Positions 1 to 5,878 of a stretch of DNA of 5,878 nucleotides are shown one piece after another. Under the pieces are notes generated by a model that was not told the origin of the DNA, ran no database searches, and saw only the letters and a list, made by a program, of their open reading frames with translations. The first letter of the stretch is position 1. Each line of letters starts with the position of its first letter. Source of the stretch: an uncultured Clostridia bacterium (GTDB taxonomy: Bacteria > Bacillota > Clostridia > Peptostreptococcales > Anaerovoracaceae); NCBI GenBank assembly GCA_937928455.1, contig CALFUG010000340.1, positions 1 through 5,878 on the forward strand, given 5' to 3'. Both the position numbers and the translations under genes were made by a program.

Positions 1-1193
1 GAGCCATATCGGTAGCAAAGCATTTCCATATCCGGCGCATTCCATATTACCAAATCCGCCTGTTTCCCCACCTCCACGGTGCCCACCTGATTTTCCATCC
101 CCAAGGCACACGCCGGATTAATGGTGACGGCGGTTAGAATTTCTTCCGGCGTAAGCCCATATTTTAAATACCCCAAATTCATGACAAACCCCAAATTGAG
201 AGAGGGGCTGGACCCCGGATTAAAGTCCGTGGCCATGGCAACCGGCACTCCTGCTTCCACCATTTTTCGAGCCGGGGCAAAGTTCTTTCCCAGGTAGAAA
301 GAGGTGGCAGGTAATAACATGGCGATGGTTCCCCCTTGGGCCAATGCTTGGATTCCCTCTTCGCCGATGGCGATGAGGTGCTCGGCGGATGCCGCTTTCA
401 ATCGACCCGCCAATTGAGATCCTCCTATTTCTTGAATTTCATCAGCATGGATTCGGATGCCCAGTCCCAGGGCTTGGGCCATCTTTAAGTATCTTTCCGA
501 TTGGTCGGGGTCAAACACCGAGGCTTCACAGAACACATCCACATACTGGGCCAATTTATGAAGAGCCACTTCTTCCATTACTTCCTTGCAAAGCACATCT
601 ATGTATTCGTCTCCTCGCCCTTGGTATTCCGGCGGAATGGCATGGGCGCCCATATAGGTGGCCACCATATCCATGGGATGATTGTCCTTTAATTCGGCAA
701 TCACCTCCAAGGTTCGCAGTTCGGTGTCTCGGTCCAATCCGTATCCGGATTTGGCTTCACAGGTGGTGACACCCATTGCCATCATTTCGTCTAAGAATCC
801 TTCCGACTTTTCGTACAACTCTTCGAAGGAGGCTTCTCTGGTTTTTCGAACCGTGTCCAATATGCCTCCGCCACTCTCCAAAATTTCTAAATAGGAAGCA
901 CCCTTTAGTTTCAGTGGTATTTCATGTTGGCGATATCCGCCAAATACTAAGTGGGTATGACCGTCCACCAACCCCGGTGTCACCAAATTTCCTTCTGCGT
1001 CCAGAATCATATGGAAATCTTCTTCCTCCGGTAACAAATCCTCGGAAGTATAGATGGCTTGGATGATGCCTTCCCGTATCTCGATAGCCACATTTCGCAG
1101 GACTTGGTTTTGTCCCTGCTCTTCCCCCTTGTGAGGGTAACTTCCCACCGGAGTCTGGAGCGTTCCAATATTTTTTATGAATAGACTGCTCAT
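1..1193 (-). CDS. hutI: Imidazolonepropionase HutI (C-terminus cut by window edge)
   Basis: Third step of histidine degradation: a cytosolic metal-dependent hydrolase of the amidohydrolase superfamily that opens 4-imidazolone-5-propanoate to N-formimino-L-glutamate. I translated 397 codons from the ATG at 1193 without meeting a stop. The family is about 400-420 residues, so only some 15-25 C-terminal residues are missing. Visible motifs: the HTH metal pair at residues 79-81 within VDGHTHLVFGG, the SGGGILDTV loop near 110, KSGYGLDRDTEL in the middle, GAHAIPPEY with His184, HADE with His249 and Glu252, and TDFNPGSSPS with the catalytic-type Asp323. These match the order and spacing known for Bacillus subtilis HutI. 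The start is supported by AGAGG at 1201-1205, 7 nt before the ATG. It lies 45 nt downstream of hutU and is the last hut gene seen. All key residues are intact, so it should be functional. Confidence 0.96.
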   Translation of the reverse strand, partial: MSSLFIKNIGTLQTPVGSYPHKGEEQGQNQVLRNVAIEIREGIIQAIYTSEDLLPEEEDFHMILDAEGNLVTPGLVDGHTHLVFGGYRQHEIPLKLKGASYLEILESGGGILDTVRKTREASFEELYEKSEGFLDEMMAMGVTTCEAKSGYGLDRDTELRTLEVIAELKDNHPMDMVATYMGAHAIPPEYQGRGDEYIDVLCKEVMEEVALHKLAQYVDVFCEASVFDPDQSERYLKMAQALGLGIRIHADEIQEIGGSQLAGRLKAASAEHLIAIGEEGIQALAQGGTIAMLLPATSFYLGKNFAPARKMVEAGVPVAMATDFNPGSSPSLNLGFVMNLGYLKYGLTPEEILTAVTINPACALGMENQVGTVEVGKQADLVIWNAPDMEMLCYRYG

Positions 1194-1212
1194 AACGATA
1201 CCTCTATTTTCC

Positions 1213-1237
1213 GTAATATCGCCTATTGACGATTTAC
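1213..1237 (-). repeat. Imperfect inverted repeat between hutU and hutI
   Basis: The arms GTAAATCG and CGATATTAC (minus strand) can form an 8-bp stem with one bulged base and an 8-nt loop, directly after the hutU stop codon and before the hutI Shine-Dalgarno at 1201-1205. It is AU-rich and no T-run follows, so it does not look like a terminator. A role in mRNA processing, stability or setting the hutI translation level is possible but is only an inference. It could also be chance. Confidence 0.35.
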
Positions 1238-1238
1238 T

Positions 1239-3254
1239 TTACTCCTCATCCATGGTTGCTTTGATGAGGCTGTCTTCCACTAAGTAGGGTAAGGTAATGT
1301 GGGCCCTTTTCCCTTCCATTTGATTGTACTCTATGGCGGTTTCCATTGCGCCTTGATTTCTCGCCCAGCTTCTTCTGGCCACACCACCCATCACATCCCA
1401 CATCATAGAGGATTGAATGATTTGGTCCACTCGTTCACTGCCATCCAACACCAGACCAAAGCCTCCGTTGATGGATTTCCCGATACCTACGCCACCCCCA
1501 TTATGGAGGGCACATAAGCTCATGCCACGTGCCGCATTCCCGGCAAAGCACTGTACCGCCATGTCCGCCATCACATTGGAACCATCCTTTATATTGGCAG
1601 TTTCACGGAAAGGCGAATCGGTTCCGGACACATCGTGGTGATCTCTGCCCAACATCACCGGCCCAATCTGACCCTCTCGTACCATCTCATTAAAACGCAG
1701 CGCAATTTTTGTACGTCCTCTTGCGTCTTGATAAAGAATTCTTGCCTGAGTTCCCACCACCATTTTATGAGACTTGGCATCTCGAATCCACACCCAGTTG
1801 TCTCTGTCCTGGAATCGGCCATTGGGATCGATGAGTTCCATGGCCGCCTTGTCGGTAGCATCCAGGTCTTCCGATTTTCCGGAAAGGCATACCCATCGGA
1901 AAGGGCCATAGCCATAATCAAAAAGCATGGGTCCCATGATATCTTCCACGTAAGAGGGCCATATGAATCCATCCTTTTCATCCACTCCGTTTTTCGATAT
2001 TTCCACAATGCCGGCATCGTACATAGCTTTTAAGAAAGAGTTGCCATAATCAAAAAAGTAGGTTCCCTTTTCCGCAAGGCCTTTGATGGCTTCGTAGTGT
2101 CGCCGCAAAGACAGGTCCACCTTCTGGCGGAAGAGGGCTCGATCCCCATGAAGCAGTGCCGTTCTTTCATCAAAGGACAACCCCACCGGGCAATATCCGC
2201 CATTGTACACGTTGTGACAGGACGTTTGATCGGAAAGTAGGTCAATAGGAAAGTTTTGGGCAAGGGCTCCCTCCAGCAAGTCCACAATATTTCCGTGATA
2301 TGCGATGGAAATGCTTTCTCCCTTTTGCTGTTTTTCCTTGGCCAATGCAAAAACCTTCTCCAGGTCGTCGAGAATCACATCCACCCAACCCTGGTCTTTT
2401 CTGGTTTTTATACGGGACAAATCCACCTCGGCGAATATGCCTACGGCCCTTGCAATGGTGGCCGCTTTCGGTTGCGCACCGGACATACCACCCAATCCGG
2501 AGGACACAAAGGTGTGGCCGGTCAAATCCCCTTGATCCGGCACTCCCAAATATTTTCTTCCGGCATTTAATATGGTATTGAAAGTACCATGCACAATGCC
2601 TTGGGGACCGATGTACATCCAACCGCCTGCCGTCATTTGGCCGTAGTTTGCTACCCCCATTTCTTCCGCCACTTCCCAATCATCCTGATTGTCGAACATG
2701 CCCACCATCAAAGCGTTGGTGAGTATAACGCGAGGGGCTTCCGGTTTTGACGGAAACAATCCCAGCGGATGGCCGGAAATAACCACTAGGGTCTGGTCTT
2801 CTCTCAGCTCTTCCAAATATCTCTGAATGAGTCGATACTGAAGCCAATTTTGGCAAGGCTGTCCTGTTTCCCCATAGGTAACCAGCTCATAGGGGTACAA
2901 AGCAATATCGAAATCCAGATTGTTATCAATCATCACCTGAAAGGCTTTTCCTTCCGTACAATTTCCCTTGTACTCCGAAATGGGTTTCCCATAGATTCTT
3001 CCGGGTGGTCGATATCGATAGGCATAGATTCTACCGGTGGTTTTTAACTCTTCCATGAATTCCGGCGCCAATGTGGCATGAAGGTCCGGGTGCACATATC
3101 GCAGTGCATTTCGTAGTGCCACTTCCGTCTGTGCTTTGGTTAATCGAAATCCACGGTCCGGTGCACGACGAACCCCTTCTTGAAAGGAAGGTGCCGGTGG
3201 CAATTCCTTCTCCAATGTGATGGTCATGGCTTTCTCAATATCCTGGTTGTTCAT
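1239..3254 (-). CDS. hutU: Urocanate hydratase HutU, long form
   Basis: Second step of histidine degradation: adds water to urocanate to give 4-imidazolone-5-propanoate, using tightly bound NAD+ as an electrophilic cofactor; cytosolic. The 671-residue product is much longer than the usual bacterial enzyme (about 550-560) and close to the animal enzyme (about 676). Visible conserved blocks: GQMTAGGWMYIGPQGI (205-220), SSGLGGMSGAQPKA (251-264), SDQTSCHN (341-348), FRWVCLSG with Cys456 (452-459), RDHHDVSGTDSPFRET (537-552) and LHNGGGVGIG (583-592). The QTSCHN and DVSGTDSPFRE forms are those of the long subfamily; short enzymes typically have variants such as QTSAHD and DSGSVASPNRE. The ATG at 3254 is preceded by GGGAGGAAG (3261-3269). 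The gene begins 21 nt after the hutH stop, and its Shine-Dalgarno lies in that gap, consistent with co-transcription. The reading frame is uninterrupted. Confidence 0.96.
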   Translation of the reverse strand: MNNQDIEKAMTITLEKELPPAPSFQEGVRRAPDRGFRLTKAQTEVALRNALRYVHPDLHATLAPEFMEELKTTGRIYAYRYRPPGRIYGKPISEYKGNCTEGKAFQVMIDNNLDFDIALYPYELVTYGETGQPCQNWLQYRLIQRYLEELREDQTLVVISGHPLGLFPSKPEAPRVILTNALMVGMFDNQDDWEVAEEMGVANYGQMTAGGWMYIGPQGIVHGTFNTILNAGRKYLGVPDQGDLTGHTFVSSGLGGMSGAQPKAATIARAVGIFAEVDLSRIKTRKDQGWVDVILDDLEKVFALAKEKQQKGESISIAYHGNIVDLLEGALAQNFPIDLLSDQTSCHNVYNGGYCPVGLSFDERTALLHGDRALFRQKVDLSLRRHYEAIKGLAEKGTYFFDYGNSFLKAMYDAGIVEISKNGVDEKDGFIWPSYVEDIMGPMLFDYGYGPFRWVCLSGKSEDLDATDKAAMELIDPNGRFQDRDNWVWIRDAKSHKMVVGTQARILYQDARGRTKIALRFNEMVREGQIGPVMLGRDHHDVSGTDSPFRETANIKDGSNVMADMAVQCFAGNAARGMSLCALHNGGGVGIGKSINGGFGLVLDGSERVDQIIQSSMMWDVMGGVARRSWARNQGAMETAIEYNQMEGKRAHITLPYLVEDSLIKATMDEE

Positions 3255-3275
3255 GGGTGACTTCCTCCCTTATGG

Positions 3276-4802
3276 CTATTTCAATGGCCCGGTGACTTCT
3301 TCCGCTGCCTGAAGAATTTCCGCTTTTGCAATCATCTCTTCCAGCTTTACCATGGGTCCATTCATAATGATATCCTGGTCTACCGGCGGGATGCTTTTTC
3401 TAATATGATGATACACCTTTTCCGTAGCCGGTGACAATCCCTTCTCCCCCCGGAGCCAAATCCCTTGACTGGCTGCAAAAAGTTCGATGGCCAACACTTT
3501 TCGAGAATTATCTAAAATCATAGCACAGGTTCTGGCTGCCGTGGTTCCCATACTTACATGGTCTTCCTGATTGCCGGAAGAAGGAATGGAATCCACGGAT
3601 GCCGGATGGGCATAGATCTTGTTTTCGGATACCATGGAAGCGGCGGAATACTGGGCTATCATAAAACCGGAGCAAACACCTCCATGTTTGGTAAGAAACG
3701 GCGGCAAGCCTTCCGAAAGCTGGGGATTAATCAGTCTTTCTCCTCTTCTTTCGGATATATCGCCTAATTCCGATATGGCAATTTTCAGGAAATCAAAGGC
3801 CAGTGCCATGGGCTGTCCATGGAAGTTTCCGCCAGAAATAACTTCTTCTTCCTCCGGAAAAATCAAAGGATTATCCGTCACGGCATTGATTTCTTTGGAA
3901 ACGGCCTGCCACACATATTCGATGGCATCTCGTGTGGCACCATGAACCTGGGGAGTACATCGCAAGGAATAGGGATCTTGTACCTTCTGGGGATGAAGGG
4001 GCTGTGCATTTTTTGAACCTTCCAGCAATCGACGTAAATTCTCGGCAGAATCCATCTGTCCTTGATGGCCTCGAAGCTGATGAACCTTCTCGTCAAAAGC
4101 TTTGGTAATGGTGTTCAATGCTTCCCCGGTAAGTGCCATGGTGATGTCTGCCGTTTTGGAAAGGATCATGGCATCCCACAATACATTCACACCGATGGCC
4201 GTCATGATCTGGGTACCGTTGATTAATGCCAAACCTTCTTTCGCTGCCAAAACCACCGGGGGCAGGCCGGCTTTTTTCATGGCTTCGCCTCCGGGTAAAA
4301 TCTGCCCTTGGTATTCGGCCTCTCCATGACCTAAAAGCACGAGAACCATATGGGACAATGGCGCCAAATCTCCGGAAGCTCCCAAGGAGCCTTTTTCCGG
4401 AATGATGGGATGCACCCCCTGATTTAACATGTCCAAAAGTGTTTGCAATGTCTTTGGACGAATTCCGGAATTTCCTCGAGCCAACGCATTGCATCGAAGT
4501 AGCATAGCGGCTCGTACCACCTCTTGGGGCAGAGGATTTCCCACTCCACAAGCATGAGAAAATATCAGGTTTCGCTGCAAGGCCTCCGTATCCTCCGGGG
4601 AAATCAGGGTGTCCGAAAACTTTCCAAAGCCGGTGGTAAGTCCGTAAATCACCGCACCCTCGGATAGCTTTTGATCTACAAAGTTTCTCGCTTTTTCCAC
4701 CCGCTTCATGGCCTCCGGGTGAATGGTTACTTTCTCCTGATTTCGAGCGACTCGTATGGTCTCTTCGATGGTAAGATCTTTTCCGTTGATAATAATTGAC
4801 AT
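3276..4802 (-). CDS. hutH: Histidine ammonia-lyase HutH
   Basis: First step of histidine degradation: non-oxidative removal of ammonia from L-histidine to give trans-urocanate; a cytosolic enzyme, normally a homotetramer, with a self-made methylidene-imidazolone (MIO) cofactor. With the ATG at 4802 the product is 508 residues, the normal size. The MIO triad Ala142-Ser143-Gly144 lies in GSLGASGDLAPLSHM. Other active-site residues fall at or near the positions known from Pseudomonas putida HutH: Tyr53 in YGLTTGFG, His83 in SHACGVG, Asn195 in LINGTQ, Tyr278 and Arg281 in DPYSLRC, Phe327 in GNFHGQP and Glu413 in GNQEDHVS. His83 supports histidine rather than phenylalanine as substrate. An in-frame GTG at 4826 would add eight residues, but AAGGAGG at 4811-4817 sits 8 nt before the ATG and would lie inside the longer version. 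It is the promoter-proximal gene of the hutH-hutU-hutI unit. Confidence 0.97.
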   Translation of the reverse strand: MSIIINGKDLTIEETIRVARNQEKVTIHPEAMKRVEKARNFVDQKLSEGAVIYGLTTGFGKFSDTLISPEDTEALQRNLIFSHACGVGNPLPQEVVRAAMLLRCNALARGNSGIRPKTLQTLLDMLNQGVHPIIPEKGSLGASGDLAPLSHMVLVLLGHGEAEYQGQILPGGEAMKKAGLPPVVLAAKEGLALINGTQIMTAIGVNVLWDAMILSKTADITMALTGEALNTITKAFDEKVHQLRGHQGQMDSAENLRRLLEGSKNAQPLHPQKVQDPYSLRCTPQVHGATRDAIEYVWQAVSKEINAVTDNPLIFPEEEEVISGGNFHGQPMALAFDFLKIAISELGDISERRGERLINPQLSEGLPPFLTKHGGVCSGFMIAQYSAASMVSENKIYAHPASVDSIPSSGNQEDHVSMGTTAARTCAMILDNSRKVLAIELFAASQGIWLRGEKGLSPATEKVYHHIRKSIPPVDQDIIMNGPMVKLEEMIAKAEILQAAEEVTGPLK

Positions 4803-4810
4803 TCCTATGG

Positions 4811-4817
4811 CCTCCTT
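4811..4817 (-). promoter_or_regulatory. Shine-Dalgarno sequence deciding the hutH start
   Basis: AAGGAGG, a near-perfect match to the 16S rRNA tail, lies 8 nt upstream of the ATG at 4802. The alternative in-frame GTG at 4826 has only pyrimidine-rich sequence before it and would place this site within coding sequence. This fixes the HutH N-terminus at MSIIINGKDL. Confidence 0.9.
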
Positions 4818-4883
4818 ACGGTTCACGAAGAACGGGGAATAGGTACATTCTTGCGATGTTTATGTTATTTTCTGTTTTGTTTT

Positions 4884-4912
4884 ATTATATCAAATTATCT
4901 TCTTTTTACCAC
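4884..4912 (-). promoter_or_regulatory. Probable sigma-A promoter of the hut operon (extended -10)
   Basis: On the minus strand TGATATAAT (4892-4884) is a perfect extended -10 element (TGnTATAAT). At 17-bp spacing the -35 position reads GTGGTA (4912-4907), a poor match to TTGACA, as is common for extended -10 promoters. An A-rich stretch fills the spacer. Initiation would fall near 4877, giving an untranslated leader of about 70-75 nt before the hutH ATG. The terminator at 5108-5130 cuts off transcription from the upstream gene, so the operon needs a promoter in this spacer. The weak -35 would allow an activator, but no regulator is identified. Confidence 0.7.
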
Positions 4913-4939
4913 CGTTTTTTCATTAGGATATTCCGGAAA

Positions 4940-4995
4940 TGTAAGGGATTTCAATTGATTTAGCTGTTTATGGGGAAATCTCTTTATCCCTTGTG
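4940..4995. repeat. Imperfect nested inverted repeat upstream of the hut promoter
   Basis: AAGGGAT (4943-4949) is the exact reverse complement of ATCCCTT (4986-4992). If transcribed from the plus strand the pairing could extend three more G-U pairs outward. An inner pair, GATTTC (4947-4952) and GAAATC (4975-4980), partly overlaps the outer arm, so the two pairings are alternatives. The element lies about 50-100 bp upstream of the -10 element, outside the predicted hutH transcript. It could be a binding region for a regulator, part of an undetected small RNA, or chance. Confidence 0.35.
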
Positions 4996-5013
4996 CGCAG
5001 TGTCCTATTGGCT

Positions 5014-5061
5014 GTTTACTGTGCTATTGCTTTAGCATACCAGCAATATGCAGAGGTAAAC
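5014..5061. repeat. Long imperfect inverted repeat in the hut upstream spacer
   Basis: The outer arms GTTTAC (5014-5019) and GTAAAC (5056-5061) pair perfectly. After a small 2/3-nt internal loop, TGCTATTGCT (5022-5031) pairs with 5042-5052 across 10 bp, with one bulged T at 5049. This gives 16 Watson-Crick pairs and a 10-nt apical loop. No T-run follows on either strand, so it is not a standard terminator, and it encodes no recognisable protein. It lies between the upstream gene's terminator and the hut promoter. Possible identities are an extragenic palindromic repeat, an operator, or part of a structured RNA; the sequence alone does not decide. Confidence 0.5.
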
Positions 5062-5107
5062 CGTACTATCTTGCGGTAATAATCGGATGCAAGACCCCCA
5101 TTCCATT

Positions 5108-5130
5108 AAAAAACCCTTCCTACGGAAGGG
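5108..5130 (-). terminator. Intrinsic terminator of the metallo-hydrolase gene, overlapping its stop codon
   Basis: The minus strand reads CCCTTCC-GTA-GGAAGGG followed immediately by TTTTTT (5113-5108): a 7-bp GC-rich stem with a 3-nt loop and a U-tract. The last two sense codons and the TAG stop (5122-5120) of the hydrolase gene lie within the hairpin. No T-run follows on the plus strand, so it appears to work in one direction only. It separates this gene from the hut operon. Confidence 0.88.
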
Positions 5131-5878
5131 CCCACAGTAGTCGGTTTTCTTCGAAATAGCATATTAACTCTTGTTGGTCTTTTAAATAAGAGAGGTAGGA
5201 TCGAAGGGTGAAACCGATTAACACATATTGATTGTGATTCAGGGTTTGCTGTTGGTGATCCAACACCTTTTTTAATAGTTCCTCCCAGGTGATTCCCTCT
5301 CCACAAAATCCTTTCACCTGCTCCAAGTCCTTTCGTAATTTTTCTTGGTTTTGCTGGATTAAGAAACTTAGGTTCTGTGTGGGATTTCCATGAGATGGTA
5401 CAAACCACAAGCCTTTTAAGGTTTTCAGTTTTTCCAGTGTTTCCATTTGACCCTGTATATCGTACATAAAGGTATAGGAATATTTGGTCAGGATGGAGTT
5501 GTCAAATAGGCTATCGGCAATAAACCATATGTCGTCCGGTGTTCGAATTCCTATCTGCTGAAAAGTATGACCCGGTAGTTCTATCCATTCAAAACCTTTT
5601 GGCAAAGATGCCGTTTGGATGTCCTCTGCCATAGCCGGTTTTGCCATAAGAAATTTGTTTCGTAACTCTTTGTATGGATAGCCCCCATATAATATGGAGG
5701 GTTCCAGAAGAGTTTGCCGAATAATGGCGCTTTCCAAATCCGGAGCATAAATCGGGCATCCGGTTTTTTCTTGAAGGTAAAAGTCTCCTCCGCAGTGATC
5801 TGCATGACTGTGAGTATTAAGAATCATAGACAGACTCACTTCTCGTTCCAACAGGTGGCGTTCTATTTTTTTGGCCGT
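5120..5878 (-). CDS. Metallo-beta-lactamase-fold hydrolase (N-terminus cut by window edge)
   Basis: The frame is open from the right edge to the TAG at 5122-5120, giving 252 visible residues. The N-terminal strand region normally preceding the first metal motif, probably some 50-60 residues, lies outside the window. In visible numbering the metal ligands of the fold are present: THSHADH (His23, His25, Asp27, His28), PGH with His104, IADS with Asp122 and PSHGNP with His163. This full set points to an active, probably di-metal, hydrolase of the glyoxalase II-like kind. After about residue 165 comes a charged helical region and a C-terminal domain of some 80 residues ending LLWALP, resembling the small helical or winged-helix tails of clostridial family members. 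The substrate cannot be told from sequence: thioester, lactone or phosphoester are all possible. No signal peptide can be assessed. Its own terminator and the promoter behind it argue against a role in the hut operon. A TTG codon at 5851 should not be taken as the start, because it leaves out the N-terminal part of the fold. Confidence 0.88.
   Translation of the reverse strand, partial: TAKKIERHLLEREVSLSMILNTHSHADHCGGDFYLQEKTGCPIYAPDLESAIIRQTLLEPSILYGGYPYKELRNKFLMAKPAMAEDIQTASLPKGFEWIELPGHTFQQIGIRTPDDIWFIADSLFDNSILTKYSYTFMYDIQGQMETLEKLKTLKGLWFVPSHGNPTQNLSFLIQQNQEKLRKDLEQVKGFCGEGITWEELLKKVLDHQQQTLNHNQYVLIGFTLRSYLSYLKDQQELICYFEENRLLWALP

Noticed and set aside
389..1066. Several plus-strand frames of 70-126 codons opposite hutI.
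   Set aside because: They lie antisense to a clearly conserved HutI reading frame, have no family resemblance and no ribosome-binding sites.
1299..3047. Numerous frames on both strands within hutU, including a 145-codon minus-strand frame at 2242-2679.
   Set aside because: They are shadows of the uninterrupted, conserved urocanase reading frame.
3558..4551. Frames of up to 152 codons in other frames across hutH.
   Set aside because: Shadow frames of hutH, with low-complexity, Arg/Gly/His-rich translations and no recognisable domain.
4907..4925. Possible CcpA (cre) site near the -35 region of the hut promoter, around AACGGTGGTA on the minus strand.
   Set aside because: At least three of the fixed positions of the cre consensus do not match, and the two halves are not symmetric.
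4970..5035. A 21-codon plus-strand frame (MGKSLYPL... ending in a hydrophobic stretch) that resembles a small membrane peptide or type I toxin.
   Set aside because: No Shine-Dalgarno at suitable distance, no clear promoter, and it overlaps the inverted repeats that better explain the sequence. Such a short frame is expected by chance.
5056..5093. Possible second hut promoter on the minus strand with TTGCAT and GATAGT-like boxes.
   Set aside because: Both hexamers are poor matches, and the extended -10 at 4884-4892 is far better.
4827..5107. tRNA, T-box or HutP-type antiterminator in the spacer.
   Set aside because: No T-loop GGTTCGAATCC-like sequence, no T-box motif, and no terminator hairpin with a U-tract within the predicted hutH leader.

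Overview
The window carries most of a histidine-utilisation (hut) operon on the minus strand, followed at higher coordinates by the 3' part of an unrelated metallo-beta-lactamase-fold hydrolase gene, also on the minus strand. Strong AAGGAGG/GGGAGG ribosome-binding sites, TATAAT promoter character and protein sequence style suggest a Bacillota bacterium, probably an amino-acid-fermenting member of the Clostridia. The taxon is an inference and I would not name a genus. No mobile element, CRISPR array, tRNA or rRNA was seen.

Layout in the direction of transcription (high to low coordinates): (1) 5878-5120, a metallo-beta-lactamase-fold hydrolase whose N-terminus lies beyond the right edge; its stop codon sits inside the hairpin of an intrinsic terminator (5130-5108). 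(2) 5107-4803, a non-coding spacer of about 300 bp. It contains two imperfect inverted repeats (5061-5014 and 4995-4940), an 8-bp TTCCGGAA palindrome, a good extended -10 promoter (4892-4884) and an untranslated leader of roughly 70 nt. (3) hutH 4802-3276, histidine ammonia-lyase. (4) hutU 3254-1239, a long-form urocanate hydratase. (5) hutI 1193 to the left edge, imidazolonepropionase, lacking only its extreme C-terminus.

The three hut genes are spaced by 21 and 45 nt, each with its own Shine-Dalgarno sequence, and form one transcription unit in pathway order. HutH removes ammonia from L-histidine to give urocanate. HutU hydrates urocanate to 4-imidazolone-5-propanoate. HutI opens that ring to N-formimino-L-glutamate. 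The gene handling formiminoglutamate would be expected past the left edge and is not visible. No hut regulator (HutC- or HutP-like) is encoded here.

I found no convincing undescribed system. The most notable points are the long, animal-type urocanase in a bacterial hut operon, the structured spacer upstream of the hut promoter, and the stop codon embedded in a terminator stem-loop.
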